DNA of 64,000 nucleotides from contig DGWI01000042.1 in the NCBI GenBank assembly GCA_002396085.1, positions 43,891-107,890 of the forward strand, given 5' to 3'. Below the pieces are notes generated by a model. That model was not told the origin of the DNA, did no database searches, and saw only the letters and a list, made by a program, of their open reading frames with translations. The translations under genes and the position numbers were made by a program. Shown piece after piece: positions 17,553-25,486 of this stretch; within the stretch, counting starts at the first letter, position 1; each line of letters begins with the position of its first letter. The stretch is from Porphyromonadaceae bacterium UBA4262. GTDB taxonomy: Bacteria; Bacteroidota; Bacteroidia; Bacteroidales; Muribaculaceae.

Positions 17553-18488
17553 ATGAAAGGACTGGTAGTCAAGAATACGGGCAGTTGGTATGTGGTTCGT
17601 CCCAGCGAAGGCAACTTGATCAACTGCAAAATTAAGGGTAACTTGCGGCTGAAGGGATTCCGCTGCACCAACCCTGTTGCCGTTGGCGACACAGTAAGTT
17701 GCGAGACGCGCCCTGACGGCACAGCCTGGATCACATCCATCGAGCCTCGGCGCAATTACATCATCCGTCGTGCCAGCAACTTGAGCAAGGAATTCCAGAT
17801 TATCGCCGCCAACCTTGACCAGGCCGTACTGGTGGTTACGCTCATGAATCCTGTGACCAACACCACGTTTATTGACCGCTTCCTTGCCACAGCCATGGCC
17901 TACAGCGTACCTGCCATGCTGGTCATTAACAAGGTGGATCTGCTCACCGATGCCGATGACCGTGACCTGCTCGACGCTGTCGCCCACCTGTATCGCACCA
18001 TTGGCTACCCTGTTGTACTCACATCGACTGTTACAGGCCAGGGCACTGATGAGTTGCGTTTGTCGCTTTCGGGCAAGACGTCATTGTTTTCGGGCAATTC
18101 AGGCGTAGGCAAGAGCAGTCTCATCAATCGGTTGATACCCGAGGCACAGTTGCGTGTGGGCAATGTGAGCGAGGCACATCACACCGGCATGCACACCACG
18201 ACGTTCAGCGAGATGCTTGACCTGCCCGACGGCGGTTGCCTGATTGACACGCCGGGAGTCAAGGGGTTCGGAACCATTGACTTTGAACGCAGTGAAGTAG
18301 CGCACTACTTCCCCGAGATATTCAAAGTGTCGGCTCAGTGCCGCTTTGGCAATTGCACGCATACGCACGAGCCAGGCTGTGCCGTGCGCGACGCTGTCGA
18401 GCAGAGCCTCATCAGCCAGTCACGCTATGCCAGTTACTTGAGCATCATCGAAGACGACCCTAACGACAAATACCGTAAGCCCTATTGA
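17553..18488 (+). CDS. rsgA: Ribosome small-subunit GTPase RsgA
   Basis: Circularly permuted GTPase that checks maturation of the 30S subunit. An N-terminal OB-fold (residues about 1-65) is followed by G4 NKVD (126-129), G1 GNSGVGKSS (181-189) and G3 DTPG (232-235) in the permuted order, then a zinc-binding Cys263/Cys268/His270/Cys276 motif (CRFGNCTHTHEPGC). The TGMHTTT stretch (211-217) is the usual switch region. Length 311 aa is normal. It appears monocistronic. Confidence 0.97.
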   Translation: MKGLVVKNTGSWYVVRPSEGNLINCKIKGNLRLKGFRCTNPVAVGDTVSCETRPDGTAWITSIEPRRNYIIRRASNLSKEFQIIAANLDQAVLVVTLMNPVTNTTFIDRFLATAMAYSVPAMLVINKVDLLTDADDRDLLDAVAHLYRTIGYPVVLTSTVTGQGTDELRLSLSGKTSLFSGNSGVGKSSLINRLIPEAQLRVGNVSEAHHTGMHTTTFSEMLDLPDGGCLIDTPGVKGFGTIDFERSEVAHYFPEIFKVSAQCRFGNCTHTHEPGCAVRDAVEQSLISQSRYASYLSIIEDDPNDKYRKPY

Positions 18489-18617
18489 CCAGCCCGAAGA
18501 GCACCGATCATCAGTCCCCCCGAAAAACGTGAAAAAACGCATATAGCGGCATTTTTTTTGACATTTTACTGCTTATGTCGATTTTTTGTAGTACTTTTGT
18601 GGAATAATTGGGAAACT

Positions 18618-18911
18618 ATGGCATCAGAACTCCATGACCGCCTTGAGCGGCTTCAACGCAAGAGCGCTGTCCTGATTGAAAAATACCAGGCATTGTTGGC
18701 TCAGAGCCAACAGACTGCGCGTGAGTTGGAGGAGTCGACTGCATCCAATGCCCGCCTGAAGGCTCAGATTGAGCAATTGGAGCATGAGAATGAGTACCTG
18801 AGACTGTCCCACACGGTGGCTCCCACCGCCGAATCGGTCGCCCAGACACGTGCCATAATATCCAAATTAGTGCGGGACATTGACCGCTGCATCTCACAAC
18901 TGAACACTTAA
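18618..18911 (+). CDS. Coiled-coil protein upstream of zapA
   Basis: A 97-residue cytoplasmic protein with a continuous coiled coil (residues about 3-65: heptads in LERLQRKSAVLIEKYQALL and LKAQIEQLEHENEYLRL) and a short C-terminal helix. Proteins of this shape before zapA occur in other Bacteroidales; a ZapB-like role in division is suggested by size, coiled coil and neighbour, but there is no sequence proof. ATG 18618 is chosen because upstream codons encode no plausible extension. Confidence 0.7.
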   Translation: MASELHDRLERLQRKSAVLIEKYQALLAQSQQTARELEESTASNARLKAQIEQLEHENEYLRLSHTVAPTAESVAQTRAIISKLVRDIDRCISQLNT

Positions 18912-18949
18912 TTATAATTAATAATTAAGAATTAATAATTAATAATTGA
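18909..18949. repeat. AT-rich tandem short repeat
   Basis: Copies of TTAATAATTAAGAATTAATAA-type units fill the gap between the coiled-coil gene and zapA; the motif belongs to the dispersed AATTAAGA family. Confidence 0.55.
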
Positions 18950-19002
18950 ATGTCGACCAACTCATGGCAGTTGGTAACGAGATAAATAGTTCCAGCGCGA
19001 CA

Positions 19003-19299
19003 ATGGCTGACGAGAAACAGAATATATGGATTCATTTGGCCGACACCAAGGCAATGCCCCTGAGCATTGACCGCGAGGCCGAGAGCACCTACCGCGAGGC
19101 CGAAAAATTGGTCAACACGCTATGGGAGCGCTGGATGAACCGTTTCTCTGACAGCAGTACGTCGCATGAAGTCTTGGCTCGTGTGGCCTTCCAGTTTGCT
19201 CGTCTGTATCTGGAAACCTACCAGGACAACAAGAACGTCAATGACTACCTGACCGAGTTTGAACAAAAACTCGACGAGATTGTCTTGAAGATAGATTAG
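19003..19299 (+). CDS. zapA: Cell division protein ZapA
   Basis: FtsZ-ring stabilising protein. The 98-residue product from ATG 19003 begins MADEKQNIWIHLADTKAMPL, matching the family layout of a short beta-rich N-terminus (IDREAESTYREAEKLVNTLW) and a C-terminal coiled coil (NVNDYLTEFEQKLDEIVLKID). Longer readings from 18946 (TTG) or 18964 add residues with no family match. It lies after a coiled-coil partner and before a structured intergenic region and rny. Confidence 0.88.
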   Translation: MADEKQNIWIHLADTKAMPLSIDREAESTYREAEKLVNTLWERWMNRFSDSSTSHEVLARVAFQFARLYLETYQDNKNVNDYLTEFEQKLDEIVLKID

Positions 19300-19460
19300 C
19301 CTTCATCGACTTGTCGCAATGCGACAAGTCGCCCCGAAGTGACTAGGCTATCAACGACACACCGAAATTAGGTTCCTGCACTGTATTCATTGCCTATAAT
19401 GCCGCCCCATCATGGCTGTGGCGTTTCATTAGTGCGCAATGAGTGTGGTGCATTTTTTTA
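19300..19460 (+). ncRNA. Structured intergenic region, possible 6S-like RNA
   Basis: Two structures are visible: a tight 11-bp stem with AAT loop (19307-19317 with 19321-19331), and an extended, bulged hairpin in which GCAC (19378-19381) pairs with GTGC (19448-19451), CATTGC (19388-19393) with GCAATG (19436-19441) and GCCGC (19401-19405) with GTGGC (19418-19422), closed by a T run at 19453-19459. The rod with internal bubbles and the position after zapA recall 6S RNA, which follows zapA in Gammaproteobacteria. No promoter with a TAnnTTTG box is seen, so it may simply be a processed 3' UTR with terminator. Confidence 0.45.
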
Positions 19461-19491
19461 TTAATATATAAAACAACATTATTTCAAAACA

Positions 19492-21039
19492 ATGGACATT
19501 AACATTATAGTTGCTATTGTTCTCATTGCTGCGGCATTTGCACTGGGCATGTTTCTTGCCCAGATGATGTCGAAACGCAATGCCAAGTCGGCGGCCAACG
19601 AGATTATCGAGAAGGCACGCCTTGAGGCCGAAGTGCTGAAAAACAACGAGGTCATTAAAGGTAAGGAAGAAGGTATGGGTATCCAGCGTGATGCTGAGAA
19701 GCAGGCCAACGCTCGCCTGTCGAAGGTTCAGGCGGTCGAAGCCAAACTCAAGCAACGCGAGATGCAGTTGAACCAGCAGCAAGGCGAGGTTCAGCGCAAG
19801 CGCAACGAGGTTGACAACCTCAAGGCTAGCGTCGACCACCAAAGCCAGGTGCTGGATGACCGCAAGAAAGAGGTCGACCGTCTGGAAAAGACCGTGCGCG
19901 ACACCCTGGAGCATGTGAGCGGACTGAGTGCTGAGGAAGCCAAGGAGAAATTGGTCGAGAGTCTGCGTGACGAGGCCAAGACCGCTGCCGCCAGTTACAT
20001 CAATGACATCATGGACGATGCCAAACTGACAGCCAACAAGGAAGCCAAGCGCATCATCGTCGAGACCATCCAGCGCGTAGCCACTGAGACTGCCATCGAG
20101 AACGCCGTGACCGTGTTCCACATTGACAATGACGAGATCAAGGGTCGCATCATCGGTCGTGAGGGCCGCAACATCCGCGCCTTGGAAGCCGCTACCGGCA
20201 TCGAGATTATCGTTGACGACACACCTGAAGCCATTGTGCTGTCAGGTTTTGACCCTGTGCGCCGCGAGATTGCCCGTCTGGCTCTGCACCAGTTGGTGGC
20301 CGATGGTCGCATTCACCCAGCCCGCATCGAGGAGGTTGTTGCCAAGGTTCGCCGTCAGGTTGAGGATGAAATCATCGAGACTGGCAAGCGCACCGCCATC
20401 GACCTGGGTATCCATGGTCTGCATCCCGAACTCATCCGCCTCATCGGCAAGATGAAATACCGCTCAAGTTATGGCCAAAACCTGTTGCAGCACTCGCGCG
20501 AGACAGCCAACCTGTGTGCCATCATGGCCAGCGAGCTGGGACTGAATCCCAAGAAGGCCCGCCGTGCCGGTCTGCTGCATGACATCGGCAAGGTGCCCGA
20601 TGACGAGCCGGAATTGCCGCATGCTCAACTGGGCATGAAGTTGGCCGAGAAATACAAGGAGAAGGCCGACATCTGCAACGCCATCGGTGCACACCACGAC
20701 GAGGAGGAGGCCACCAGCCTGTATGCTCCCATTGTGCAAGTGTGCGATGCCATCTCGGGTGCCCGTCCCGGTGCCCGCCGTGAGGTGGTCGAAGCCTACA
20801 TCAAGCGTCTGAATGATCTGGAGAAACTGGCTCTGAGTTACCCCGGCGTGGTCAAGACCTACGCCATCCAGGCCGGTCGCGAGTTGCGTGTCATCGTGGG
20901 TGCCGACAAGATCAGCGATGCCGAGACCGAGAAACTCAGTACAGAGATTGCACAGAAGATTCAGGACGAACTCACCTATCCCGGACAGGTGCGCATCACC
21001 GTCATCCGCGAGACCCGCGCCGTCAGTTACGCCAAATAA
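19492..21039 (+). CDS. rny: Ribonuclease Y
   Basis: Membrane-anchored endoribonuclease that starts mRNA decay. N-terminal membrane helix (residues about 5-26, IVAIVLIAAAFALGMFLAQM), long coiled coil (30-195), KH domain (IKGRIIGREGRNIRALEAATG, about 210-275), and an HD phosphohydrolase domain with HSRETANL and LLHDIGK. Length 515 aa is normal. It is followed after 9 bp by ricT, whose product in Bacillus subtilis forms the Y-complex that steers RNase Y. Confidence 0.98.
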   Translation: MDINIIVAIVLIAAAFALGMFLAQMMSKRNAKSAANEIIEKARLEAEVLKNNEVIKGKEEGMGIQRDAEKQANARLSKVQAVEAKLKQREMQLNQQQGEVQRKRNEVDNLKASVDHQSQVLDDRKKEVDRLEKTVRDTLEHVSGLSAEEAKEKLVESLRDEAKTAAASYINDIMDDAKLTANKEAKRIIVETIQRVATETAIENAVTVFHIDNDEIKGRIIGREGRNIRALEAATGIEIIVDDTPEAIVLSGFDPVRREIARLALHQLVADGRIHPARIEEVVAKVRRQVEDEIIETGKRTAIDLGIHGLHPELIRLIGKMKYRSSYGQNLLQHSRETANLCAIMASELGLNPKKARRAGLLHDIGKVPDDEPELPHAQLGMKLAEKYKEKADICNAIGAHHDEEEATSLYAPIVQVCDAISGARPGARREVVEAYIKRLNDLEKLALSYPGVVKTYAIQAGRELRVIVGADKISDAETEKLSTEIAQKIQDELTYPGQVRITVIRETRAVSYAK

Positions 21040-21048
21040 TGTGAGGTG

Positions 21049-22434
21049 ATGAACGACGAGATTAACAAACTACCCGTCCCACCTCTTCCCGACGAGGGCG
21101 ACTGCGTGCAGTGCAGCAATCCGTGCTGTGGCGGCGAGTGCCACAGCCGTAGCAACCTGCACAGCTACAACTGGCTAGGCGACATACCAGGCGGTGAGGC
21201 CGACTTTGACATCGTCGAGGTACACTTCAAGAACACCCGTCGTGGGTTTTACCACAACTCGTCGCACCTGGACCTTGCCGTCGGTGACCTCGTGGCTGTC
21301 GAAGCCAACCCAGGGCATGACATCGGTCAAGTGGCCATGACAGGACGATTGGTCAAACTGCAGATGCGCCGTGCCAACCTCAAACCCGATGCCGAGATTC
21401 TGCGGGTATTCCGCAAGGCCAAACCTGCCGACCTTGAGCGGTTTGAGGCTGCAAAGGCCCGTGAGGTGGACACGATGATACGCTCGCGACAGATTGCTGC
21501 AGATCTGGGTCTGAAGATGAAGATAGGCGACGTGGAGTATCAAGGTGACGGTAACAAGGCTATCTTCTACTACATAGCCGACGAGCGCGTCGACTTCCGC
21601 CAACTCATCAAGGTGCTTGCCGATGTTTTCAGGATTCGTGTCGAGATGAAGCAGATTGGTGCCCGCCAAGAGGCTGGTCGCATCGGCGGCATCGGCCCAT
21701 GCGGTCGACCGCTGTGTTGCGCCAGTTGGATGACTAACTTTGTCTCGGTAGCAACAAGTGCTGCACGTTTTCAGGATATCTCACTCAACCCGCAGAAGTT
21801 GGCAGGTCAGTGTGCTAAACTCAAGTGCTGTATCAACTTTGAGGTAGACACATACGTCGAAGCATCCAAACAGATGCCGCACAAGGACACTATGCTCGAG
21901 ACCAAAGATGCCACCTACTATCAGTTCAAGACCGACATCCTCAAGGGCGAGGTAACCTTCTCGACCGACAAGAACGTGCCCGCCAACCTGGTGACACTTC
22001 CGCGTGAGCGTGTGTTTGAAGTGATGGCTCTGAATCGTAATAGTGTCAAGCCCGACAAACTGTTGCCCGATGATGCCGAGCATGCTGTCGAGGTGAAGGC
22101 CTTTGGCGACATCTTGGGCCAGGATGCCATCAACCGATTTGACCGCAAGAAGAAGAACCGCAACAAGAAGAAAAGCGGTGACCGCAAGGCACAAGCCCCT
22201 GGCGAGCGTCCTACAAAACCTGACAAGGGTGAACGCCCTCGCAGCGACAAGGGAGACCAGCAACACGAGCGGCCACGTGGGGACAAGCGTGATCACCCCC
22301 GCCCTGACGCGCCCCAAGCCAGGAACGACATACGTCGCTCGCAACGGCCTGACAAGGTGCAACGCAACCGCCAACCCAAACCCAACCGTCGCGAAGGCAG
22401 AGATGGCTCGCAGAACCCTCAGAATAAAGGCTAA
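21049..22434 (+). CDS. ricT: RicT/YaaT-type PSP1 domain protein
   Basis: Fe-S-associated PSP1-domain protein; in Firmicutes it joins YlbF and YmcA to modulate RNase Y. Seen: an N-terminal Cys-rich patch (CVQCSNPCCGGECHS), the PSP1 core with RIEMKQIGARQEAGRIGG-like sequence followed by GPCGRPLCCASW and QCAKLKCCINFE, the conserved cysteine sets. A C-terminal tail from about residue 375 is highly basic and low complexity (R/K/D/P/Q), suggesting RNA or membrane contact. ATG 21049 has a good AGGTG upstream, a rare Shine-Dalgarno here. The 3' end overlaps gldH. Confidence 0.93.
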   Translation: MNDEINKLPVPPLPDEGDCVQCSNPCCGGECHSRSNLHSYNWLGDIPGGEADFDIVEVHFKNTRRGFYHNSSHLDLAVGDLVAVEANPGHDIGQVAMTGRLVKLQMRRANLKPDAEILRVFRKAKPADLERFEAAKAREVDTMIRSRQIAADLGLKMKIGDVEYQGDGNKAIFYYIADERVDFRQLIKVLADVFRIRVEMKQIGARQEAGRIGGIGPCGRPLCCASWMTNFVSVATSAARFQDISLNPQKLAGQCAKLKCCINFEVDTYVEASKQMPHKDTMLETKDATYYQFKTDILKGEVTFSTDKNVPANLVTLPRERVFEVMALNRNSVKPDKLLPDDAEHAVEVKAFGDILGQDAINRFDRKKKNRNKKKSGDRKAQAPGERPTKPDKGERPRSDKGDQQHERPRGDKRDHPRPDAPQARNDIRRSQRPDKVQRNRQPKPNRREGRDGSQNPQNKG

Positions 22435-22900
22435 TCGGCTGCGTCAGTGGCTCACAGCAGTGACTATGGCAGTTTGCTTGGGTGCTTGTGCACCCGAGCA
22501 AATTGTGTATAGCCACTTTGAGGCTGTGCCCGGACAGTCATGGTATAGCGACCTTCCCTTGAGATTCGAGCCCGTATGGAGCGACTCGTCGGTCGTGTGC
22601 GACATGCTGGTCACTGTTCGTCATACCCAGTTCTATCCCTATGGCAACCTGCCTCTGGTGATTGACATCATTGGCGACAGTGGGCAAGTGACACGTCACC
22701 GTGTGCATCTGTCCATCACCGACGGACATGGCAACTGGCAGGGACAAGGCTTCGGCACACTCTATCAGTGCCAGGCACTCGTGGCTCATGGTGTCACACC
22801 CCGGCAAGCAAAACGTGTGGTCGTGTGGCAGGCGATTGACTCATGCGCTTCACTGCCCGGTGTGAGCGATGTGGGAATCAGTTTTTCAATTGAGAATTGA
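22403..22900 (+). CDS. gldH: Gliding-motility-type lipoprotein GldH
   Basis: A 165-residue lipoprotein: basic start MARRTLRIKANRLRQ, hydrophobic stretch and lipobox CLGAC with Cys near residue 28. The body begins EQIVYSHFEAVPGQSW with the family's DLPLRFEPVW and VRHTQFYPYGNLPL, then a beta-sandwich-like remainder. GldH is needed for gliding in Flavobacterium but is kept in non-motile Bacteroidales, usually next to ricT, as here. The start codon lies 32 bp inside ricT in another frame, so translation is probably coupled. Confidence 0.85.
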   Translation: MARRTLRIKANRLRQWLTAVTMAVCLGACAPEQIVYSHFEAVPGQSWYSDLPLRFEPVWSDSSVVCDMLVTVRHTQFYPYGNLPLVIDIIGDSGQVTRHRVHLSITDGHGNWQGQGFGTLYQCQALVAHGVTPRQAKRVVVWQAIDSCASLPGVSDVGISFSIEN

Positions 22901-22915
22901 AAATTGAGAATTGAG
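22885..22915. repeat. AT-rich tandem short repeat
   Basis: AATTGAGAATTGAAAATTGA-like units start within the last codons of gldH and continue past its stop. Confidence 0.55.
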
Positions 22916-23007
22916 CCCTTTGTTCGCCGATGTCGCTGTGCAGCATTACCAATCATGGCAATTAGAAATTCTTCATTTTAAATTCTTAATTATTGATAAA
23001 AAATTTG

Positions 23008-23015
23008 TACCTTTG
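23008..23015 (+). promoter_or_regulatory. Promoter -7 element of the GtrA gene
   Basis: TACCTTTG, 22 bp before the start codon; no good -33 box at standard distance. Confidence 0.5.
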
Positions 23016-23037
23016 TAGGTCAAATTAAAAACTAGTC

Positions 23038-23499
23038 ATGAAGATAGACAAAGCCGAGGCCCGCAAGACGGGCATCCAACTTCTCAAGTATGGTGTGATA
23101 GGTGTGATGAACACACTCATCACATTTGTGGCTTTCTATCTGTTCAACACCAAGTTAGGAGTCCCTTATGGTCTATCCAATATCATTGGCTACGTCTTGG
23201 GCGTAGTCAACAGTTTTGTGTGGAACCGCAGTTGGGTCTTCAAGACAGGTGGTGACTTCAAGCGCGAGGCGTTGCTCTTCGGGTGCGGGTTTGTGCTATG
23301 CTGGATGCTGCAGGGTATCATCAGTTGGGTGCTGCTCGAGGGTGTGGGCATGAAGTCGTTGCCCAACGATGCCATTCCGTTCTTCCCGATGGAGAAGGCT
23401 GGCCAGAACATCGTCATGGCCATCTCAATGGTTGCCTACACCATCGCTAACTACGCATATAACCGTTTTGTGACATTCAAGACCGAAGATGCCAATTGA
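23038..23499 (+). CDS. GtrA family membrane protein
   Basis: Small inner-membrane protein of 153 residues with four predicted helices (LLKYGVIGVMNTLITFVAFYLF; LSNIIGYVLGVVNSFVWNRSWVF; ALLFGCGFVLCWMLQGIISWVLL; IVMAISMVAYTIANYAYNRFVTF). The VNSFVWNRSWVFK and YNRFVTFK signatures define GtrA, thought to move polyprenyl-linked sugars or link to glycosyltransferases. No glycosyltransferase is adjacent. It stands alone with its own promoter. Confidence 0.92.
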   Translation: MKIDKAEARKTGIQLLKYGVIGVMNTLITFVAFYLFNTKLGVPYGLSNIIGYVLGVVNSFVWNRSWVFKTGGDFKREALLFGCGFVLCWMLQGIISWVLLEGVGMKSLPNDAIPFFPMEKAGQNIVMAISMVAYTIANYAYNRFVTFKTEDAN

Positions 23500-23526
23500 G
23501 GCTCACCGAGACTACGATGGCCACAA

Positions 23527-23564
23527 ATAAAAATTGGGGCTGACGCAGCATTTGCGCCAGCCCC
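23527..23564 (-). terminator. Intrinsic terminator of the beta-barrel gene
   Basis: GGGGCTG (23536-23542) with CAGCCCC (23558-23564), extended inward by GCG/CGC pairs; on the minus strand a T-rich run follows. Serves the leftward gene and may also stop the rightward GtrA transcript. Confidence 0.8.
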
Positions 23565-23602
23565 GATGGTTTTAGTAATAGTTCATTCACCTAATTCAAG
23601 AG

Positions 23603-24220
23603 TCAGAACTTCCAGCCAAAGGCGACCTGAACGTTACCGTTCTTGCAATCGGCATTGCCCTCAAAGACCTTGGTCAAGCCCAGTGTGTAACGAGCCTGTA
23701 CAAATGCATTCTCGGTCAGGTTATAGGTTGCACCCAAGCCCAAGCCGAAGTCAACAGTCTTGGTCTCGTCTTTGAGGTCGTCAGTAAACTTGTCGTCACC
23801 ATCGCCTGCTGTGGCCTTGCTGTAAACATTAAAGCCAACCTGCGGACCAAAGTCAATAGCAAAGTTAGGAGTTGCATAGAACTTGAGCATAACAGGCACG
23901 TTGATGTAGTTGGTGTAATAGGTTACAGTCTTGTCGAGGATTCCCAGACCAATCGACGACAGGTCGATACCCAAAACATCCTTGACTGCCTTGAACTTAC
24001 CACCTTGCGAAGCGAAGACAACCTCGGGAGCGATAGCAAACTTGTCGGTAACCTTATACTCCATCAAGGCACCCACCTGATAGCTGGGTTTCACACCGTG
24101 GGGCACGTCATCTCCCCAGAAGTTGGTCATGTCAAAACCAACCTTGAGACCAAATTGCACTTGTGCCATTGCGCTCATGCTCACCAGAGCAGCAGCGATC
24201 ATCAAAAAGACTTTTTTCAT
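23603..24220 (-). CDS. Outer-membrane beta-barrel protein (porin family, PorT-like)
   Basis: A 205-residue exported barrel protein: signal peptide MKKVFLMIAAALVSMSAMAQ, then alternating strands (QFGLKVGFDMTNF, YQVGALMEYKVTDKFAIAPEVVF, YINVPVMLKFYA, FAIDFGPQVGFNVYS, VDFGLGLGATYNL, FVQARYTLGLTKVF) and a C-terminal strand ending in GWKF. The layout is that of OMP_b-brl_2 proteins, an eight-stranded barrel common in Bacteroidota with no defined function. ATG 24220 is set by the signal peptide. Confidence 0.85.
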   Translation of the reverse strand: MKKVFLMIAAALVSMSAMAQVQFGLKVGFDMTNFWGDDVPHGVKPSYQVGALMEYKVTDKFAIAPEVVFASQGGKFKAVKDVLGIDLSSIGLGILDKTVTYYTNYINVPVMLKFYATPNFAIDFGPQVGFNVYSKATAGDGDDKFTDDLKDETKTVDFGLGLGATYNLTENAFVQARYTLGLTKVFEGNADCKNGNVQVAFGWKF

Positions 24221-24420
24221 TTTGTTTATAAATTTAGTTAAACATTTTACGCCACTTATGACTGCAACAACTGCACCAAGTTTAAAAATCCCACCCAAAA
24301 AGAACACTTAATGCGATATTTAGAACATAAATTTTATTTATTAAGCCAAGAACCCACGACAACAGTAACAAGCCAACAAAAAATTGGATAGGCGATTGCC
24401 GTCAACTGAAAAGTTTTTAT

Positions 24421-24428
24421 TACCTTTG
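24421..24428 (+). promoter_or_regulatory. Promoter -7 element of the NfnAB-like operon
   Basis: TACCTTTG with a TTG 22 bp upstream (24396-24398). The first large gene starts at 24626, so the leader is about 190 bases, long for this genome. Confidence 0.6.
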
Positions 24429-24458
24429 CGGGATAATTCAAAGATTACATGACCAATC

Positions 24459-24608
24459 ATGACAGCATCACAAGTGAATGCCGAACTACTCATCGATGAG
24501 GCTATCATTGCTGAGGATGAGGGATGGCATGGGATCACTATGACGATAGTTGACATGGCAGAATGTGGTCAATCACAATTGAATAATGTATTACAACTAA
24601 ATAACTAA
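24459..24608 (+). CDS. Possible small leader ORF before the NfnAB-like operon
   Basis: A 49-codon ORF (MTASQVNAELLIDEAIIAED at its start, ending NNVLQLNN) fills most of the 190-base leader and stops 17 bp before the next start codon. It is acidic and could form two amphipathic helices. A second ATG 10 bp earlier opens a shorter overlapping ORF. I know no family. It could be a real small protein, a regulatory leader ORF or chance. Confidence 0.3.
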   Translation: MTASQVNAELLIDEAIIAEDEGWHGITMTIVDMAECGQSQLNNVLQLNN

Positions 24609-24625
24609 TTAACACTACCAAAACA

Positions 24626-25408
24626 ATGAACAAGATTGTTAGTAAAGAACAATTTTCGGCTAATGTGACGAAACTGGTGGTTGAGGCTCCTCTCATTGCC
24701 AAGAGTCGTCGTGCCGGCCACTTCGTGATTGTGCGCTGCGGCGAGAAGGGTGAGCGTATCCCCCTGACCATCGCTGACAGCGATGTACAGAAAGGTACTA
24801 TCACCCTGGTGATCCAGGCTGTGGGTGAGTCGACCAAGAAGATCGTCGCCCTTGAGCCGGGTGAGTACCTGACCGACGTGGTTGGTCCTCTGGGCCAGGC
24901 AACCCACATCCAGAACTACGGCACAGTGCTGTGCTGTGGTGGTGGCGTGGGCGTGGCTCCGTTGCTGCCCATCATCCGTGCGATGAAGGCTGCTGGCAAC
25001 CGCGTGGTGAGCGTGCTGGCAGGCCGCTCTAAAGACCTGATCATCCTAGAGAAGGAAGTGCGCGAGTCGAGCGACGATGTGATCATCATGACCGACGATG
25101 GCAGCTATGGCAAGCAAGGCCTCGTGACTGCTGGCGTTGAAGAAGTGATCAAGCGCGAGAAGGTTGACTACTGCGTGACCATTGGTCCCGCCATCATGAT
25201 GAAGTTTGTTGCCAAACTGACCAAGCAGTATGAGGTTCCCACCGAGGCTTCGCTGAACGCTATCATGGTCGATGGTACTGGTATGTGCGGTGCATGCCGC
25301 GTGACTGTGGGTGGCAAGACGCGCTTTGTGTGCGTTGAGGGTCCCGAGTTTGACGCTCACCAGATTGACTTCGACGAACTGATGATGCGCCTCAAGGGTG
25401 CTCAGTGA
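24626..25408 (+). CDS. Ferredoxin-NADP reductase-like subunit (NfnA/SudB type)
   Basis: FAD/[2Fe-2S] flavoprotein of 260 residues. N-terminal FAD-binding beta barrel (to about residue 95), NAD-binding half starting YGTVLCCGGGVGVAPLL, and a C-terminal cluster site DGTGMCGACRV with Asp216, Cys221, Cys224 and Cys236. In the NfnAB/Sud enzymes this subunit couples NADH to ferredoxin and the partner (next gene) handles NADPH, allowing electron-bifurcating transhydrogenation in anaerobes. The pair here are 78 bp apart and co-oriented. Family members are also annotated as sulfide dehydrogenase or dihydroorotate dehydrogenase electron-transfer subunits. Confidence 0.9.
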   Translation: MNKIVSKEQFSANVTKLVVEAPLIAKSRRAGHFVIVRCGEKGERIPLTIADSDVQKGTITLVIQAVGESTKKIVALEPGEYLTDVVGPLGQATHIQNYGTVLCCGGGVGVAPLLPIIRAMKAAGNRVVSVLAGRSKDLIILEKEVRESSDDVIIMTDDGSYGKQGLVTAGVEEVIKREKVDYCVTIGPAIMMKFVAKLTKQYEVPTEASLNAIMVDGTGMCGACRVTVGGKTRFVCVEGPEFDAHQIDFDELMMRLKGAQ

Positions 25409-25486
25409 TCAATCCACAAAGCATAATTCATAATTAAGAAATCTCGGAGGTTTCAGGTCTCTGAATAAATAACAAAAGCAATAAAA

